A stretch of DNA of 25,267 bases, from contig JAHFJU010000014.1 of assembly GCA_023245725.1 (NCBI GenBank), positions 1-25,267 on the forward strand, given 5' to 3'. The notes beneath the pieces were generated by a model, which saw only the letters and a list, made by a program, of their open reading frames with translations, did no database searches and was not told the DNA's origin. The position numbers and the translations under genes are program-made. Origin of the DNA: Candidatus Peregrinibacteria bacterium. GTDB lineage: Bacteria > Patescibacteriota > Gracilibacteria > UBA1369 > UM-FILTER-53-11. Shown here one piece after another: positions 7,362 to 15,563 of this stretch (its first letter is position 1; every line of letters starts with the position of its first letter).

Positions 7362-9654
7362 CGTTTTTTAATCTATACAAAATTTCCGCAACGTCTCCAC
7401 GAGTAAGAGGCTTTGCTGCATCAATTGTATTATCTTTCACAACAATGAATCCTTGCTTGATTCCAGCTTGAATATATGGCGCAAACCAATCTGTTGAGCT
7501 AAGACCTTGTGGCAAATCAGAGGTAATAACAGGATCAACATCTGCGCCAGCTGCAACAAACAACATCGTTGAGAACTCAGCCAAGTTTACTGTAACAGAA
7601 GGCTTGAATGTCCCGTCAGGATATCCTTTAACAAATCCTAATTCAAATGCAGTTGTTACATATTTTGCAAACCACTGATCTAGTGGTACATCTGGGAATA
7701 CTGCTTTAATTTCAGATTTTGCTTCTTGGCTTAGTACACGCAATATAAATGTGATTGCTTCTGCTCGCGTTACAGCATTTTCTGGGTGATATGTTCCATC
7801 TGCGTATCCCGATATCAATCCAGCAGTTTTTAAATCTGAAAGGGGAGTGAATAAAGGAGAATCGGCTGAGACATCACTAAATGCCGCTGCGTGAGCAGTT
7901 GCGTTTGTTGATCCATCTGCAGCAAGTGTTGTATCTGTAGAGGTTGCCGTGTTATCAGTTGCTTTTGTTGATGAAACGTCTGTTGGCTCGCTTGTTGGCT
8001 CAGTTACTGTAATTGCGTCAGAGCTGTATCGAACTTCATTTAGAAGAGTTGAGACACTAAATGAACCAGATTGAGTAGGAGTTACCGTAATTGTCGCCAC
8101 TCCATTTACAAAATCTTTAGCAGAAAGTGAGATTGTGCTAATAGCCGCAATCGCAGGCACTACTTCAATTGTTGCTGTAGATCCGGGAATATTTGAAACC
8201 GTTGTAATCGGTTGTGAATTTGCATCGAATGCCGTTATAGAAACAGTGACTGATTCACCTATCGCAACTTGTGACTTGTTTACCGATAATTCGAGACGAT
8301 CAACCAAAGAAACCGGTTCAGTAATAGTAAATTCACTCGATGTGAACTGTTTATCTTTAAACGAAAGTACAATCGTATCTGCACCCTTATTTGAAGGCGT
8401 ATAAGTTAATCCTCCAACCATACCAACCTTTAAGTCTTGAGAAGTTAGTGTGGTTTTATTTAATGTTCCATTATTATTTTTTGTCGAAATCGTTACGGTG
8501 TCGGTAAAGTTTGGCATTGAAAGCATTTTCCCTTTGTCGTCAAAAGCCTGAATTGCAAAAGGAACACTTGCAGTTTGTTCATACTGAGACCCACCTGGTA
8601 AAAGCACATTAAATGTATATGAATTTTCTATAGGAGTTGTAACAACGGGAGAAACAGGAACATCAGAAACAACCGGAGCACTTGCAACAGCTTGTCCCTG
8701 ATAATATTTCTGTACATATTCCATTGGATTAATTGTTGCAGCAAGAGCTTTGTCTTTTCCGAGGCCATTATTTATAGCTTCAAAGAAACCGTACCCTGCC
8801 GCACTCATTTCAGCTGAAGTGAATGGCCAATATGGATGCCAAAGAACGGAATCATTATCAATTTGAAAGTGTAAATGAGGAGTCGTAGCGGTTCCTGTCA
8901 TTCCACTTAATGCTATTTGCTGACCTTTTTTCACGACATCGTTTACCTTAACTTGAATAGTCGAAAGGTGGTTATAACTTGAGTAATACGTTGTTTTTAC
9001 GTTTGCGTCGGCAATAGAAGGAAAGTTTGTATGTTGAATAACAATATGATGGCCAAATCCTCCTTCGCCAAGATCAACTTTAACTACTGTTCCATTTGCA
9101 ATTGCTTGAATAGGAGTATTTGTAGGCACCTTAATATCGACTGCTAAATGGCTTCCTGATCCCTCTATATTATCTAGACGATAATTACCCATGTATGGAA
9201 CTGGGTATGTGATTTTTTCATCGCGAACTTGATCGTCTTTTGAGTCTCCCCATTTTAGGCTATCCATCGATGTCGCGAGTCTTGCGGCATTGTAGGTTGG
9301 TAGAGGAATTAACATTGATGCTGGTAGTTGGTCGTAAGTAGATTTTCGTTCGGCTTCAGTTAGCTTTACCCAGTCTGGAACAAGTTTTATAGGCGAAACA
9401 GTTCCATCGAATGGAGCGTGAGCAGGAACAGTAGAAATAACGCTTGTTAGAAACGAAACTCCGCGATCGCCAAAGAATGTTATTAGCAAAGTTAGAGCAG
9501 AAGTTATAACAATCGCAACGAAAATTCTCGGTTCAATTAAAAACAATTCTCGTTTTTTCCAACCTGCGCCGGTTGCTGGAGCATCATCGGAATATAACCG
9601 TGTACCACGAGAACTTGAATAAGACTTCTTTTTTGATATTTTTTTTGTTTTCAT
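7339..9654 (-). CDS. Membrane-anchored M23 peptidase with Ig-like region and three SLH repeats
   Basis: A 771-residue envelope protein. Order: basic Ser/Lys-rich N-tail, one membrane anchor at about 43-62, M23 (LytM/peptidoglycan endopeptidase) domain at about 150-275, beta-rich Ig-like or invasin-like modules at about 335-560, a Thr/Ala/Ser linker, then SLH repeats at about 591-640, 652-703 and 718-765. Zinc ligands of M23 are all present: HLAVD (His169, Asp173) and HLHF (His260, His262), so the peptidase should be active on peptide cross-links. SLH repeats bind secondary wall polymers in other bacteria, which would tie the enzyme to the wall or an S-layer. An extended -10 box sits upstream, in a 46-bp gap shared with the divergent tsaE-HD gene. 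The start at 9654 is the only reasonable one before the anchor. Confidence 0.93.
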   Translation of the reverse strand: MKTKKISKKKSYSSSRGTRLYSDDAPATGAGWKKRELFLIEPRIFVAIVITSALTLLITFFGDRGVSFLTSVISTVPAHAPFDGTVSPIKLVPDWVKLTEAERKSTYDQLPASMLIPLPTYNAARLATSMDSLKWGDSKDDQVRDEKITYPVPYMGNYRLDNIEGSGSHLAVDIKVPTNTPIQAIANGTVVKVDLGEGGFGHHIVIQHTNFPSIADANVKTTYYSSYNHLSTIQVKVNDVVKKGQQIALSGMTGTATTPHLHFQIDNDSVLWHPYWPFTSAEMSAAGYGFFEAINNGLGKDKALAATINPMEYVQKYYQGQAVASAPVVSDVPVSPVVTTPIENSYTFNVLLPGGSQYEQTASVPFAIQAFDDKGKMLSMPNFTDTVTISTKNNNGTLNKTTLTSQDLKVGMVGGLTYTPSNKGADTIVLSFKDKQFTSSEFTITEPVSLVDRLELSVNKSQVAIGESVTVSITAFDANSQPITTVSNIPGSTATIEVVPAIAAISTISLSAKDFVNGVATITVTPTQSGSFSVSTLLNEVRYSSDAITVTEPTSEPTDVSSTKATDNTATSTDTTLAADGSTNATAHAAAFSDVSADSPLFTPLSDLKTAGLISGYADGTYHPENAVTRAEAITFILRVLSQEAKSEIKAVFPDVPLDQWFAKYVTTAFELGFVKGYPDGTFKPSVTVNLAEFSTMLFVAAGADVDPVITSDLPQGLSSTDWFAPYIQAGIKQGFIVVKDNTIDAAKPLTRGDVAEILYRLKNVVNQLKN

Positions 9655-9663
9655 TTTTTGTTT

Positions 9664-9685
9664 TTTATATCAGAGTATTATAGCA
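9664..9685 (-). promoter_or_regulatory. M23-SLH gene promoter: two extended -10 boxes
   Basis: The minus strand shows TGCTATAAT (9685-9677), a perfect extended -10, and TGATATAAA (9672-9664) closer to the ATG at 9654. No strong -35 is visible, consistent with extended -10 promoters. The plus-strand TATTAT at 9676-9681, a candidate -10 for the divergent tsaE-HD gene, overlaps the first box. Confidence 0.55.
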
Positions 9686-9700
9686 TAGAAACGCATCAAT

Positions 9701-10732
9701 ATGAAGTGTATATATACAACCAACTCCTCAAATGAGACTGAAGCACTTGCCGCAAGTTTAAGTAGCGAATTACAGGGTAAAATTGTGCTTTTGCATGGCA
9801 ATTTAGGGGCCGGAAAAACGACTTTTGTTAGAGGATTAGCACGCGGCATAGGGCTAAAAGGCAGGGTAGTAAGCCCAACTTTTGCATATGAAAAGATATA
9901 CGGGAGGGGAGTAAACAAGATGCTCCACTTCGATTTATACCGCGCCAGCGATCACGGCGATTCTTTATTAGAAGAGGAACTACACTCGATTTTCTCTACC
10001 GGCACAGATACAGTTTTAATTGAATGGCCTGAGAGATTAATAACTCACCCAAGTGGAGTAGCAAATCGTGAGGTAATTACAGTTTGTATTTCAAATACTG
10101 GCGAGAATTCCCGCTCAATTGTTATTCAAAATGAAGACTGCGAATTGTTATCTACAGAAGATATTGCACGTTTATATAACGAATATCACACTCCTTTTCA
10201 TGTCATTCAGCATTGTAAGACTGTTGCAAATTTTGCCGTTAAATTGGCAAAACTTATGGCTAAAAGAGGATATTCAATCGATATTCAACTGCTTGAACAA
10301 TCAGCGTTACTTCATGATCTTGTTCGTTATGTAGACTTTAAAAAGTTTGATCCTTACACATGGAACTATGACGTTGCCGATGGAGACAGGGAATATTGGA
10401 TTCACATGCGAAAAATGTATGAGGGGAAACATCATGCAAAAGTAGGCGCAGATATTCTTGAGAAACACGGTCTTCCAAAAACCGCTCAAATTGTTCGTAA
10501 ACATGATTTTCTTTCTATAGAAAACGGCTTCAGTTCTTGGGAAGAAAAACTTATGTATTACGCTGATAAAAGAGCAAAACATGACACGATTGTGTCTCTA
10601 CATGAACGCCTTGAAGACGGCAAAAAACGAAATGTTCCCGATTTACTCAATGCAAAATGTAGCAGCGAAACTGACGAAAAGGTCTTTGCACTAGAAAAAG
10701 AGATTTTCGAGGCAACAGGTACGTCGTTATGA
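9701..10732 (+). CDS. tsaE: TsaE-HD fusion: t6A-biosynthesis ATPase joined to an HD phosphohydrolase
   Basis: A 343-residue protein of two parts. Residues about 1-140 are TsaE, the ATPase that drives the TsaB-TsaD complex making N6-threonylcarbamoyladenosine at position 37 of ANN-reading tRNAs: Walker A GNLGAGKTT (33-41), SPTF (58-61), HFDLYR (76-81) and IEWPER (107-112). Residues about 150-335 are an HD-superfamily metal-dependent phosphohydrolase: His171, the HD pair His205/Asp206, His245, His268 and Asp289 in a YYADKRAKHD stretch. TsaE alone is normally about 140-160 residues, so the second half is a true extension in one unbroken frame. The HD substrate is unknown. TsaB and TsaD are not in the window. 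The stop lies within 6 bp of overlap with the convergent PG-binding gene. Start ATG 9701 gives the normal TsaE N-terminus. Confidence 0.92.
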   Translation: MKCIYTTNSSNETEALAASLSSELQGKIVLLHGNLGAGKTTFVRGLARGIGLKGRVVSPTFAYEKIYGRGVNKMLHFDLYRASDHGDSLLEEELHSIFSTGTDTVLIEWPERLITHPSGVANREVITVCISNTGENSRSIVIQNEDCELLSTEDIARLYNEYHTPFHVIQHCKTVANFAVKLAKLMAKRGYSIDIQLLEQSALLHDLVRYVDFKKFDPYTWNYDVADGDREYWIHMRKMYEGKHHAKVGADILEKHGLPKTAQIVRKHDFLSIENGFSSWEEKLMYYADKRAKHDTIVSLHERLEDGKKRNVPDLLNAKCSSETDEKVFALEKEIFEATGTSL

Positions 10733-12478
10733 TTTCTTAATTAGCGCATTTAATATTAGGCGAGTCTGGTCGTCTAGCTCGCCTGTTGTTTCAAGCCCAT
10801 GCGATTCTTGAAATGTAACAAGTGACTTTTTAGTAATTTCTCCAAAATAATCTGTTACTACTTTGCCTGAGAAAAAGCCAAGTTGTTTTAATATCTTTTG
10901 AAGGTTCTGTACCGTTTCTCCACGAACTCCTATTGCGGCATATTCTGTAAATACATCAGTCGAAATTCCTGCGGAAGCAATGAGTTCTTTTTCTGTGTCA
11001 ACTCGCTGTGCAACAACTTTTATTTCATCTGTTCTTTTTCCTATCGAGGCCTGCAAATTGTTTCTAGATCCAGCAATTTGATTTAATGCAGTCAATGTTT
11101 TTGGCCCAACTAATCCTGCCCCATCGTCTGTTTCTTTTTCTACTATTCCTTGTGATTGCTGAAATTTATATACTGCATGTTTTGTAGAACGCCCATAATA
11201 GCCATTTGGAGTTATTCCTAAAAAATGAAGATCTCGAAGCATTCGTTGCAACTCTTGCACGTCGGCCGATTGGGTTCCGGGGTCAAGTTTTGCTGTAAAT
11301 GAAAGCAAATTCGATGATTGATCAATTCGTAAATCCTGAACTATATTCCATCTAGATTCAACCAACTTCTTAAGTGCAGCTTGTGTTACAGGGCCAAATG
11401 ATCCAGCTCCTTTATCTTTATCGGTTTTTATAATATCTAAATCATACTGAAATCGCATGAGCGATTCTTCAGTTGTAGAATCAAATTTTGTCGATGAAGA
11501 ATCAAGTTTTGTTAAATATCCGAATTCATTCAAAAAGTAATTTAAATCCTGAACCGACTGACTTGTTTTTCCTTTATATAGATTTTCTGTCGGCACTTTA
11601 GAAAGCTCTTCAACTCGGTTTTTTTCTAGTTGTGCATCGAACATATCTCTTGTTTTAGGGCCAAATACGCCACTGCCCGCGTCGTTTTCATTTTGTATTA
11701 CGTTTGTATCAATTTGAAACTGAATGACAGCGGATTTAGTCGATTCACCAAAATATCCTGTCGGTGTTTCGTCATAATAATCGAGTAAAGAGAGGTACTC
11801 TTGAAGGAGTCGAACTTCATCGCCAGATGCGCCATATGCAAGGTCTTGATAAACCTTTGTCACCGCTGCGCCGTGTTTATTTGAGTACGCGGTTTTATAT
11901 TTGCTCAAATCTGCCAGTGCTAAATTTCCTATAGTAACATTTTCTACTACAGAATCGTCAACGCCATAAACAGTCACTGAAACAGAGCGTTTCCCCCATG
12001 CCAATGCGCGCGCAAGACCTACTTCGCCTTTACCCATCCATATATCTAAACGACTTTGCTTAATAGCTCCACCACGATCATGCACAGAAACAGTTCCTAT
12101 TCCCGGAATCGTCATTTTTGTACCAAAAGCAAAATCGCGTGGCGCGGCAATCATTCCAGCATATACCTGTGTGCCATCGGCTCCGTTTGTACCGTTTCCG
12201 TTAAGCCGAATATCTGATTCATAACTTCCTGTCACATAGAAAGACTGATTTACATCAGGAGAATAGTATCCAGTAATTACAAATGTTTTTGTGTATGGAA
12301 AAGCTGGTGCAGAAGTTGCATCGTCAACCGATTGAGCGAATGCATATTCACGAGGAATAAACATAAATGCTATCAATATTATTGTCACAATCCAAAATGC
12401 GACTTTGTGACTATATGGACTTATGCTGATTTTTATTTTCTCTAACGAATTGTAAAAAGTCGTTGCGGTAAATTTCAT
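10727..12478 (-). CDS. Secreted 3D-domain protein with four peptidoglycan-binding repeats
   Basis: An exported cell-wall protein of 583 residues from this start. A hydrophobic signal or anchor (about residues 29-48) ends in YAFA. A 3D domain (about 65-165; MltA/RpfB-like double-psi barrel) carries the VHDRGGAIK and RLDIWMG motifs with the family's aspartates, suggesting lytic transglycosylase-type activity. Four PG_binding_1 repeats follow, each with a GxxGxxVxxLQ-like start and FGxxTxxAVxxFQ-like end; the last is near the C-terminus. A longer start (ATG 12505) adds nine residues, but a perfect extended -10 TGATATAAT overlaps that codon, so transcription probably starts downstream of it and I prefer the ATG at 12478. 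It follows the TraG-like ATPase gene on the same strand with its own promoter. Repeats two and four lack the acidic insert pattern seen in one and three only in part. Confidence 0.88.
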   Translation of the reverse strand: MKFTATTFYNSLEKIKISISPYSHKVAFWIVTIILIAFMFIPREYAFAQSVDDATSAPAFPYTKTFVITGYYSPDVNQSFYVTGSYESDIRLNGNGTNGADGTQVYAGMIAAPRDFAFGTKMTIPGIGTVSVHDRGGAIKQSRLDIWMGKGEVGLARALAWGKRSVSVTVYGVDDSVVENVTIGNLALADLSKYKTAYSNKHGAAVTKVYQDLAYGASGDEVRLLQEYLSLLDYYDETPTGYFGESTKSAVIQFQIDTNVIQNENDAGSGVFGPKTRDMFDAQLEKNRVEELSKVPTENLYKGKTSQSVQDLNYFLNEFGYLTKLDSSSTKFDSTTEESLMRFQYDLDIIKTDKDKGAGSFGPVTQAALKKLVESRWNIVQDLRIDQSSNLLSFTAKLDPGTQSADVQELQRMLRDLHFLGITPNGYYGRSTKHAVYKFQQSQGIVEKETDDGAGLVGPKTLTALNQIAGSRNNLQASIGKRTDEIKVVAQRVDTEKELIASAGISTDVFTEYAAIGVRGETVQNLQKILKQLGFFSGKVVTDYFGEITKKSLVTFQESHGLETTGELDDQTRLILNALIKKS

Positions 12479-12503
12479 TTTTTTGTATTTGTTAAATCTC
12501 GAC

Positions 12504-12512
12504 ATTATATCA
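12504..12512 (-). promoter_or_regulatory. Extended -10 of the 3D/PG-binding gene
   Basis: TGATATAAT on the minus strand, a perfect extended -10, whose last bases form part of the upstream ATG (12505-12503). The expected transcription start near 12497 leaves about 19 nt of leader to the ATG at 12478, which decides the start chosen for the gene. Confidence 0.55.
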
Positions 12513-12552
12513 CAGAATGGCTTGATGATCGGGCTGATACTCTTGCTATATG

Positions 12553-15021
12553 CTAAACTTCTGCTCCAATTCTCCTAATAATCTCACGACCAACGTACTC
12601 ACGAGGGCGACCATATTTTAAGCGAGAAAGCTGTTTAAGTGCGTTTCCAAGATTAGGATCTCCCTTTTCAAGGTACGGATTAACCGGAGTTATGCTAAAC
12701 GGTCGGCTAGGCTGAGTGTCGATAGAAAGTTTCATGACTGACTTATATTTATCAAGATTCACTAAGTCTTGATCGCTAAATACAGGAGCCATTTCTTTAG
12801 CCATGTATTCTCCATCTTGAGCACCAATCTTATAACTCATAATTGAACCAACGTTACCGAAAATAGCATCTTTCAAGCTGACTTGTTTCGCTCCTTTTTT
12901 CGCACCTGCACCTTCAAGTTGGGCAAGGTACTGATGCGCAATATTCAAGCCCAGACGATACTTACGAGCTTCAGATAGAATAACTTCAATACTGTCGGTA
13001 ACATAGTTTTGAAACTCATCAATGTACAAGAAAAAGTCGTGTCGTTCATGAGTCGGAACACGCTGACGTTGTAGCGCGGCCATTTGAATTTTACTAACAA
13101 TAATTAGACCCAACAGCTTGCTGTTAATTTCACCGGTTTCACCCTTAGCCATATTCATGAAAAGGATTTTTTTGCTTTGCATCGCCTCGAAAAAGTTAAT
13201 CGCTGATTTTGTCTGCCCAATAATGTTTCGCATCATTCCGTTTGTAACGAAGGCACCAAACTTTGCGGCAAAGTACGGAATCATTTCTTGTTTTTCACGC
13301 GCACCAGTTTTTGCCATTTGATGCATCCAGAACGATTTAACAATAGGATTTTTAACCTTCGCCACCTTAAACTTTTGAAAATCATCGTCTGTAAATAAGC
13401 GAACCATGTCTGTAAGAGCACCTCCTTCTGGGTCATCCATAAGAGTTAGACAGCCATTTCTAAAGTAATCCTGAATACGTGGACCAAATATTTCTTCATC
13501 AAAAAGTTTGATCATTATATTCATCGCATCTGAAGCTACAGCGTCTTTATCTTCTTCATTGTGAGCCTCGAGCAAATTCATACCAAGTGGGCGTTCAACA
13601 TCGGCAGGATTGAAAATAATGACGTCGTCAGCGCGCTCACGAGGCACAAAAGGCAACATATCTTCAATCAAAGAACCATGGGGATCGATTACACAAACTC
13701 CATCGCCATTTTTCATGTCTTGCCTAATCATAACCTGTAGAATAGAAGATTTACCTGTACCGGTTTGCCCAATAACATAGAAGTGACGAAATCGATCGTT
13801 TTTCTTCATGCGAATCTCTTTTGTAATTCCACGGAAGGTGTTGTATCCGAGCAAAATTCCCTCAGTCGGTAAATTAGCAGGAGGAGGGGATAGTTTGAAG
13901 TTCTGCCATGCGATTCCTGAACCACGGTTGTATCGAATATTAGGAAAATGATACAAACTTGAAACCTCTTCAGAACATAAAGTCATGTGGTGCCCAAAAA
14001 GAGTATTTAAGAGCGGGCGATTCATTGAGCGAAGAACATAATGTTTTAATATATGATTCGTCGAAAAATGTTTCAATTTGGTAAATGAGTTGTTGTCTGT
14101 CGTAGAAAATTGAGCAAATCCGCTACGAATATTCACAAGTTGCTCTTTTGCTTTTCGCATGTTTGGCGCGGCAGTAATTATTCTAATTACCGTGTCGTAA
14201 CCGACCTTAGTATTTTTCTCTTCAATCGCTTTCACTTGATCGTCTGTCATTGGCGTTGTACGCCCACCTTGTTGAGCATGATCTTTTAACTCATCTGCAC
14301 CATGAAGCCCAAGACCAAAAAGTGTACTAAACCATGTAATAGGATTCCACCATTTGAAATGTTTCTCCTGCTTAAAAATGTTCTCCGCCTCTTTTCGGCC
14401 ATGCTCCTGCCAACCTTGAGCAAGCGGACGACACACTATTTGAATAACTGCGCCTTCATCATCTGCCAACTTTGAAAGGGAATTTACCATTCCGTTTAGA
14501 GGATCCGACCCAGTGCGCTGATATGTCTTAATAGGAAACGCGGAATCTTTTGAAAGCACCATATAAGAACCAGTCACAACCGAATTTTCGCTGAAAATAT
14601 TGTAGTCATTAACTTGCTCTATATATGCGTCTGGAAAAAATGCGGTGATCTGTTTTTCGAAAAGTGAGGCAAGTCTGTTTGGACAAACCACATAAAAGAA
14701 AATTTGCCCTTTAACAACAGCATATTCAAGGCTGAAAAAATCCTGACCTTTAAATTTATGAGCAAAATCATCGTCGTAAATAGAGTGAATCGCCTCATAA
14801 AAATGAGTAGAAACACCAATAGTTTCTTTAAAATCGCGTTCGCCAGCATATTGCCCACCTTCTTTTTCACGATCATCTTTCGATTCCTTTTTTGGAATTA
14901 AGACCTTTAAAAAGACCATTTCAAAATATCGTTTATGGTCTGCGTTATGGTGAATGCTTCGCAAAATCCACTTAATAAACAGAGCGATTCCAACTACTAT
15001 AATAATAATTTCGGCAATCAT
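12553..15021 (-). CDS. TraG/VirD4-like (DUF87-type) membrane ATPase
   Basis: An 822-residue protein with one N-terminal membrane helix (about residues 2-20), a roughly 370-residue N-terminal region of unknown fold, and a C-terminal RecA-like ATPase of the type IV secretion coupling protein/HerA superfamily. Walker A GQTGTGKSS is at about 418-426, followed by VCVIDPHGSLIEDML, and Walker B is FFLYIDEFQNYV near 660-670, with LSEARKYRLGLNIAHQYL after it, all typical of conjugative coupling proteins. It should pump DNA or protein at the membrane. No relaxase, VirB4 or pilus gene is present here, so conjugation is not supported; a resident DNA-uptake, secretion or pilus-linked role is possible. Start ATG 15021 has a good AGGAG six bases upstream and a perfect extended -10 close by. 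Confidence 0.9.
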   Translation of the reverse strand: MIAEIIIIVVGIALFIKWILRSIHHNADHKRYFEMVFLKVLIPKKESKDDREKEGGQYAGERDFKETIGVSTHFYEAIHSIYDDDFAHKFKGQDFFSLEYAVVKGQIFFYVVCPNRLASLFEKQITAFFPDAYIEQVNDYNIFSENSVVTGSYMVLSKDSAFPIKTYQRTGSDPLNGMVNSLSKLADDEGAVIQIVCRPLAQGWQEHGRKEAENIFKQEKHFKWWNPITWFSTLFGLGLHGADELKDHAQQGGRTTPMTDDQVKAIEEKNTKVGYDTVIRIITAAPNMRKAKEQLVNIRSGFAQFSTTDNNSFTKLKHFSTNHILKHYVLRSMNRPLLNTLFGHHMTLCSEEVSSLYHFPNIRYNRGSGIAWQNFKLSPPPANLPTEGILLGYNTFRGITKEIRMKKNDRFRHFYVIGQTGTGKSSILQVMIRQDMKNGDGVCVIDPHGSLIEDMLPFVPRERADDVIIFNPADVERPLGMNLLEAHNEEDKDAVASDAMNIMIKLFDEEIFGPRIQDYFRNGCLTLMDDPEGGALTDMVRLFTDDDFQKFKVAKVKNPIVKSFWMHQMAKTGAREKQEMIPYFAAKFGAFVTNGMMRNIIGQTKSAINFFEAMQSKKILFMNMAKGETGEINSKLLGLIIVSKIQMAALQRQRVPTHERHDFFLYIDEFQNYVTDSIEVILSEARKYRLGLNIAHQYLAQLEGAGAKKGAKQVSLKDAIFGNVGSIMSYKIGAQDGEYMAKEMAPVFSDQDLVNLDKYKSVMKLSIDTQPSRPFSITPVNPYLEKGDPNLGNALKQLSRLKYGRPREYVGREIIRRIGAEV

Positions 15022-15027
15022 TTGTTT

Positions 15028-15044
15028 CTCCTGAGATTATATCA
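15028..15044 (-). promoter_or_regulatory. Extended -10 and Shine-Dalgarno of the TraG-like ATPase gene
   Basis: TGATATAAT (15044-15036) on the minus strand, then AGGAG (15032-15028) six nt before the ATG. A normal start-site distance puts the mRNA 5' end inside or just before the Shine-Dalgarno, leaving a leader of only about 8-10 nt. This is the clearest Shine-Dalgarno in the window. Confidence 0.6.
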
Positions 15045-15124
15045 GAGGATATGAAAATTCTGTAGTATGAATAATCTGTTAATTCGTATTTTATACCAAA
15101 AAACAGAATATCGAGATGATTTAT

Positions 15125-15139
15125 TGTAAAAGGTTTACA
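15125..15139. repeat. 15-bp perfect inverted repeat
   Basis: TGTAAA, AGG, TTTACA. It lies 4 bp beyond the stop of the DUF2000-like gene and about 105 bp before the TraG-like gene. It could be a weak 3' hairpin or an operator; there is no T-run to make it a classic terminator. Confidence 0.4.
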
Positions 15140-15143
15140 TTTA

Positions 15144-15554
15144 TTACATCCATAATGAGAACTTTTTGGTCAGTTCATCCAGCTCACTTTTTTCTCCGAG
15201 TAGACAAATGCCATAATATTCAAGTTCTGATTCGGGAGTCGCTTTTGATCTTGTAACTTGATCTTCCCATCCACCTACAGTCATACAATTTGTAAACGAT
15301 GCGAAAGGAATATTTTTTTCAATGCAGGCATTCCTAAGAGTCCTAATTTTGTTAGAGTTGTCTGACCTGAGAATTATGTACGGAAATTTCGAGGCCATGT
15401 GTGCCCCTCCATCTTTATCTGCATAATTGACCACACCAAAGTCTTGATTTGTATATGAGCTAACCAATCCTACAGTCATATGAGCAAGAGCATTCATTAC
15501 TTTTCCTGTCTCGATTTTTTTATTTAGAACTGCGACAAGTTTTTTAGTTTCCAT
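15144..15554 (-). CDS. DUF2000-like small protein
   Basis: A 136-residue cytoplasmic protein starting METKKLVAVLNKK. It resembles DUF2000 proteins, which share the fold of type 2 peptidyl-tRNA hydrolase: an N-terminal strand followed by a helix with MNALAHMTVGL, a YADKDGG segment, a strand with FPYIILR, a helix with NKIRTLRNACIEKN, and a MTVGGWEDQV motif. The frame extends upstream to 15743, but that part (Cys/Ser/Pro-rich, opposite in character) overlaps the next gene and is interrupted by the promoter, so the ATG at 15554 is the start. A TATAAT lies 9 nt upstream, with no Shine-Dalgarno. The reaction is unknown; the family name is given with moderate confidence. Confidence 0.72.
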   Translation of the reverse strand: METKKLVAVLNKKIETGKVMNALAHMTVGLVSSYTNQDFGVVNYADKDGGAHMASKFPYIILRSDNSNKIRTLRNACIEKNIPFASFTNCMTVGGWEDQVTRSKATPESELEYYGICLLGEKSELDELTKKFSLWM

Positions 15555-15563
15555 AGTGTTTTG

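Noticed and set aside
14619..14876. 85-codon minus-strand frame inside the TraG-like gene
   Set aside because: It is an out-of-frame reading of the well-supported ATPase gene.
12553..15021. Integrative conjugative element
   Set aside because: The ATPase is coupling-protein-like but there is no relaxase, integrase, VirB4, pilin or attachment repeat in the window.
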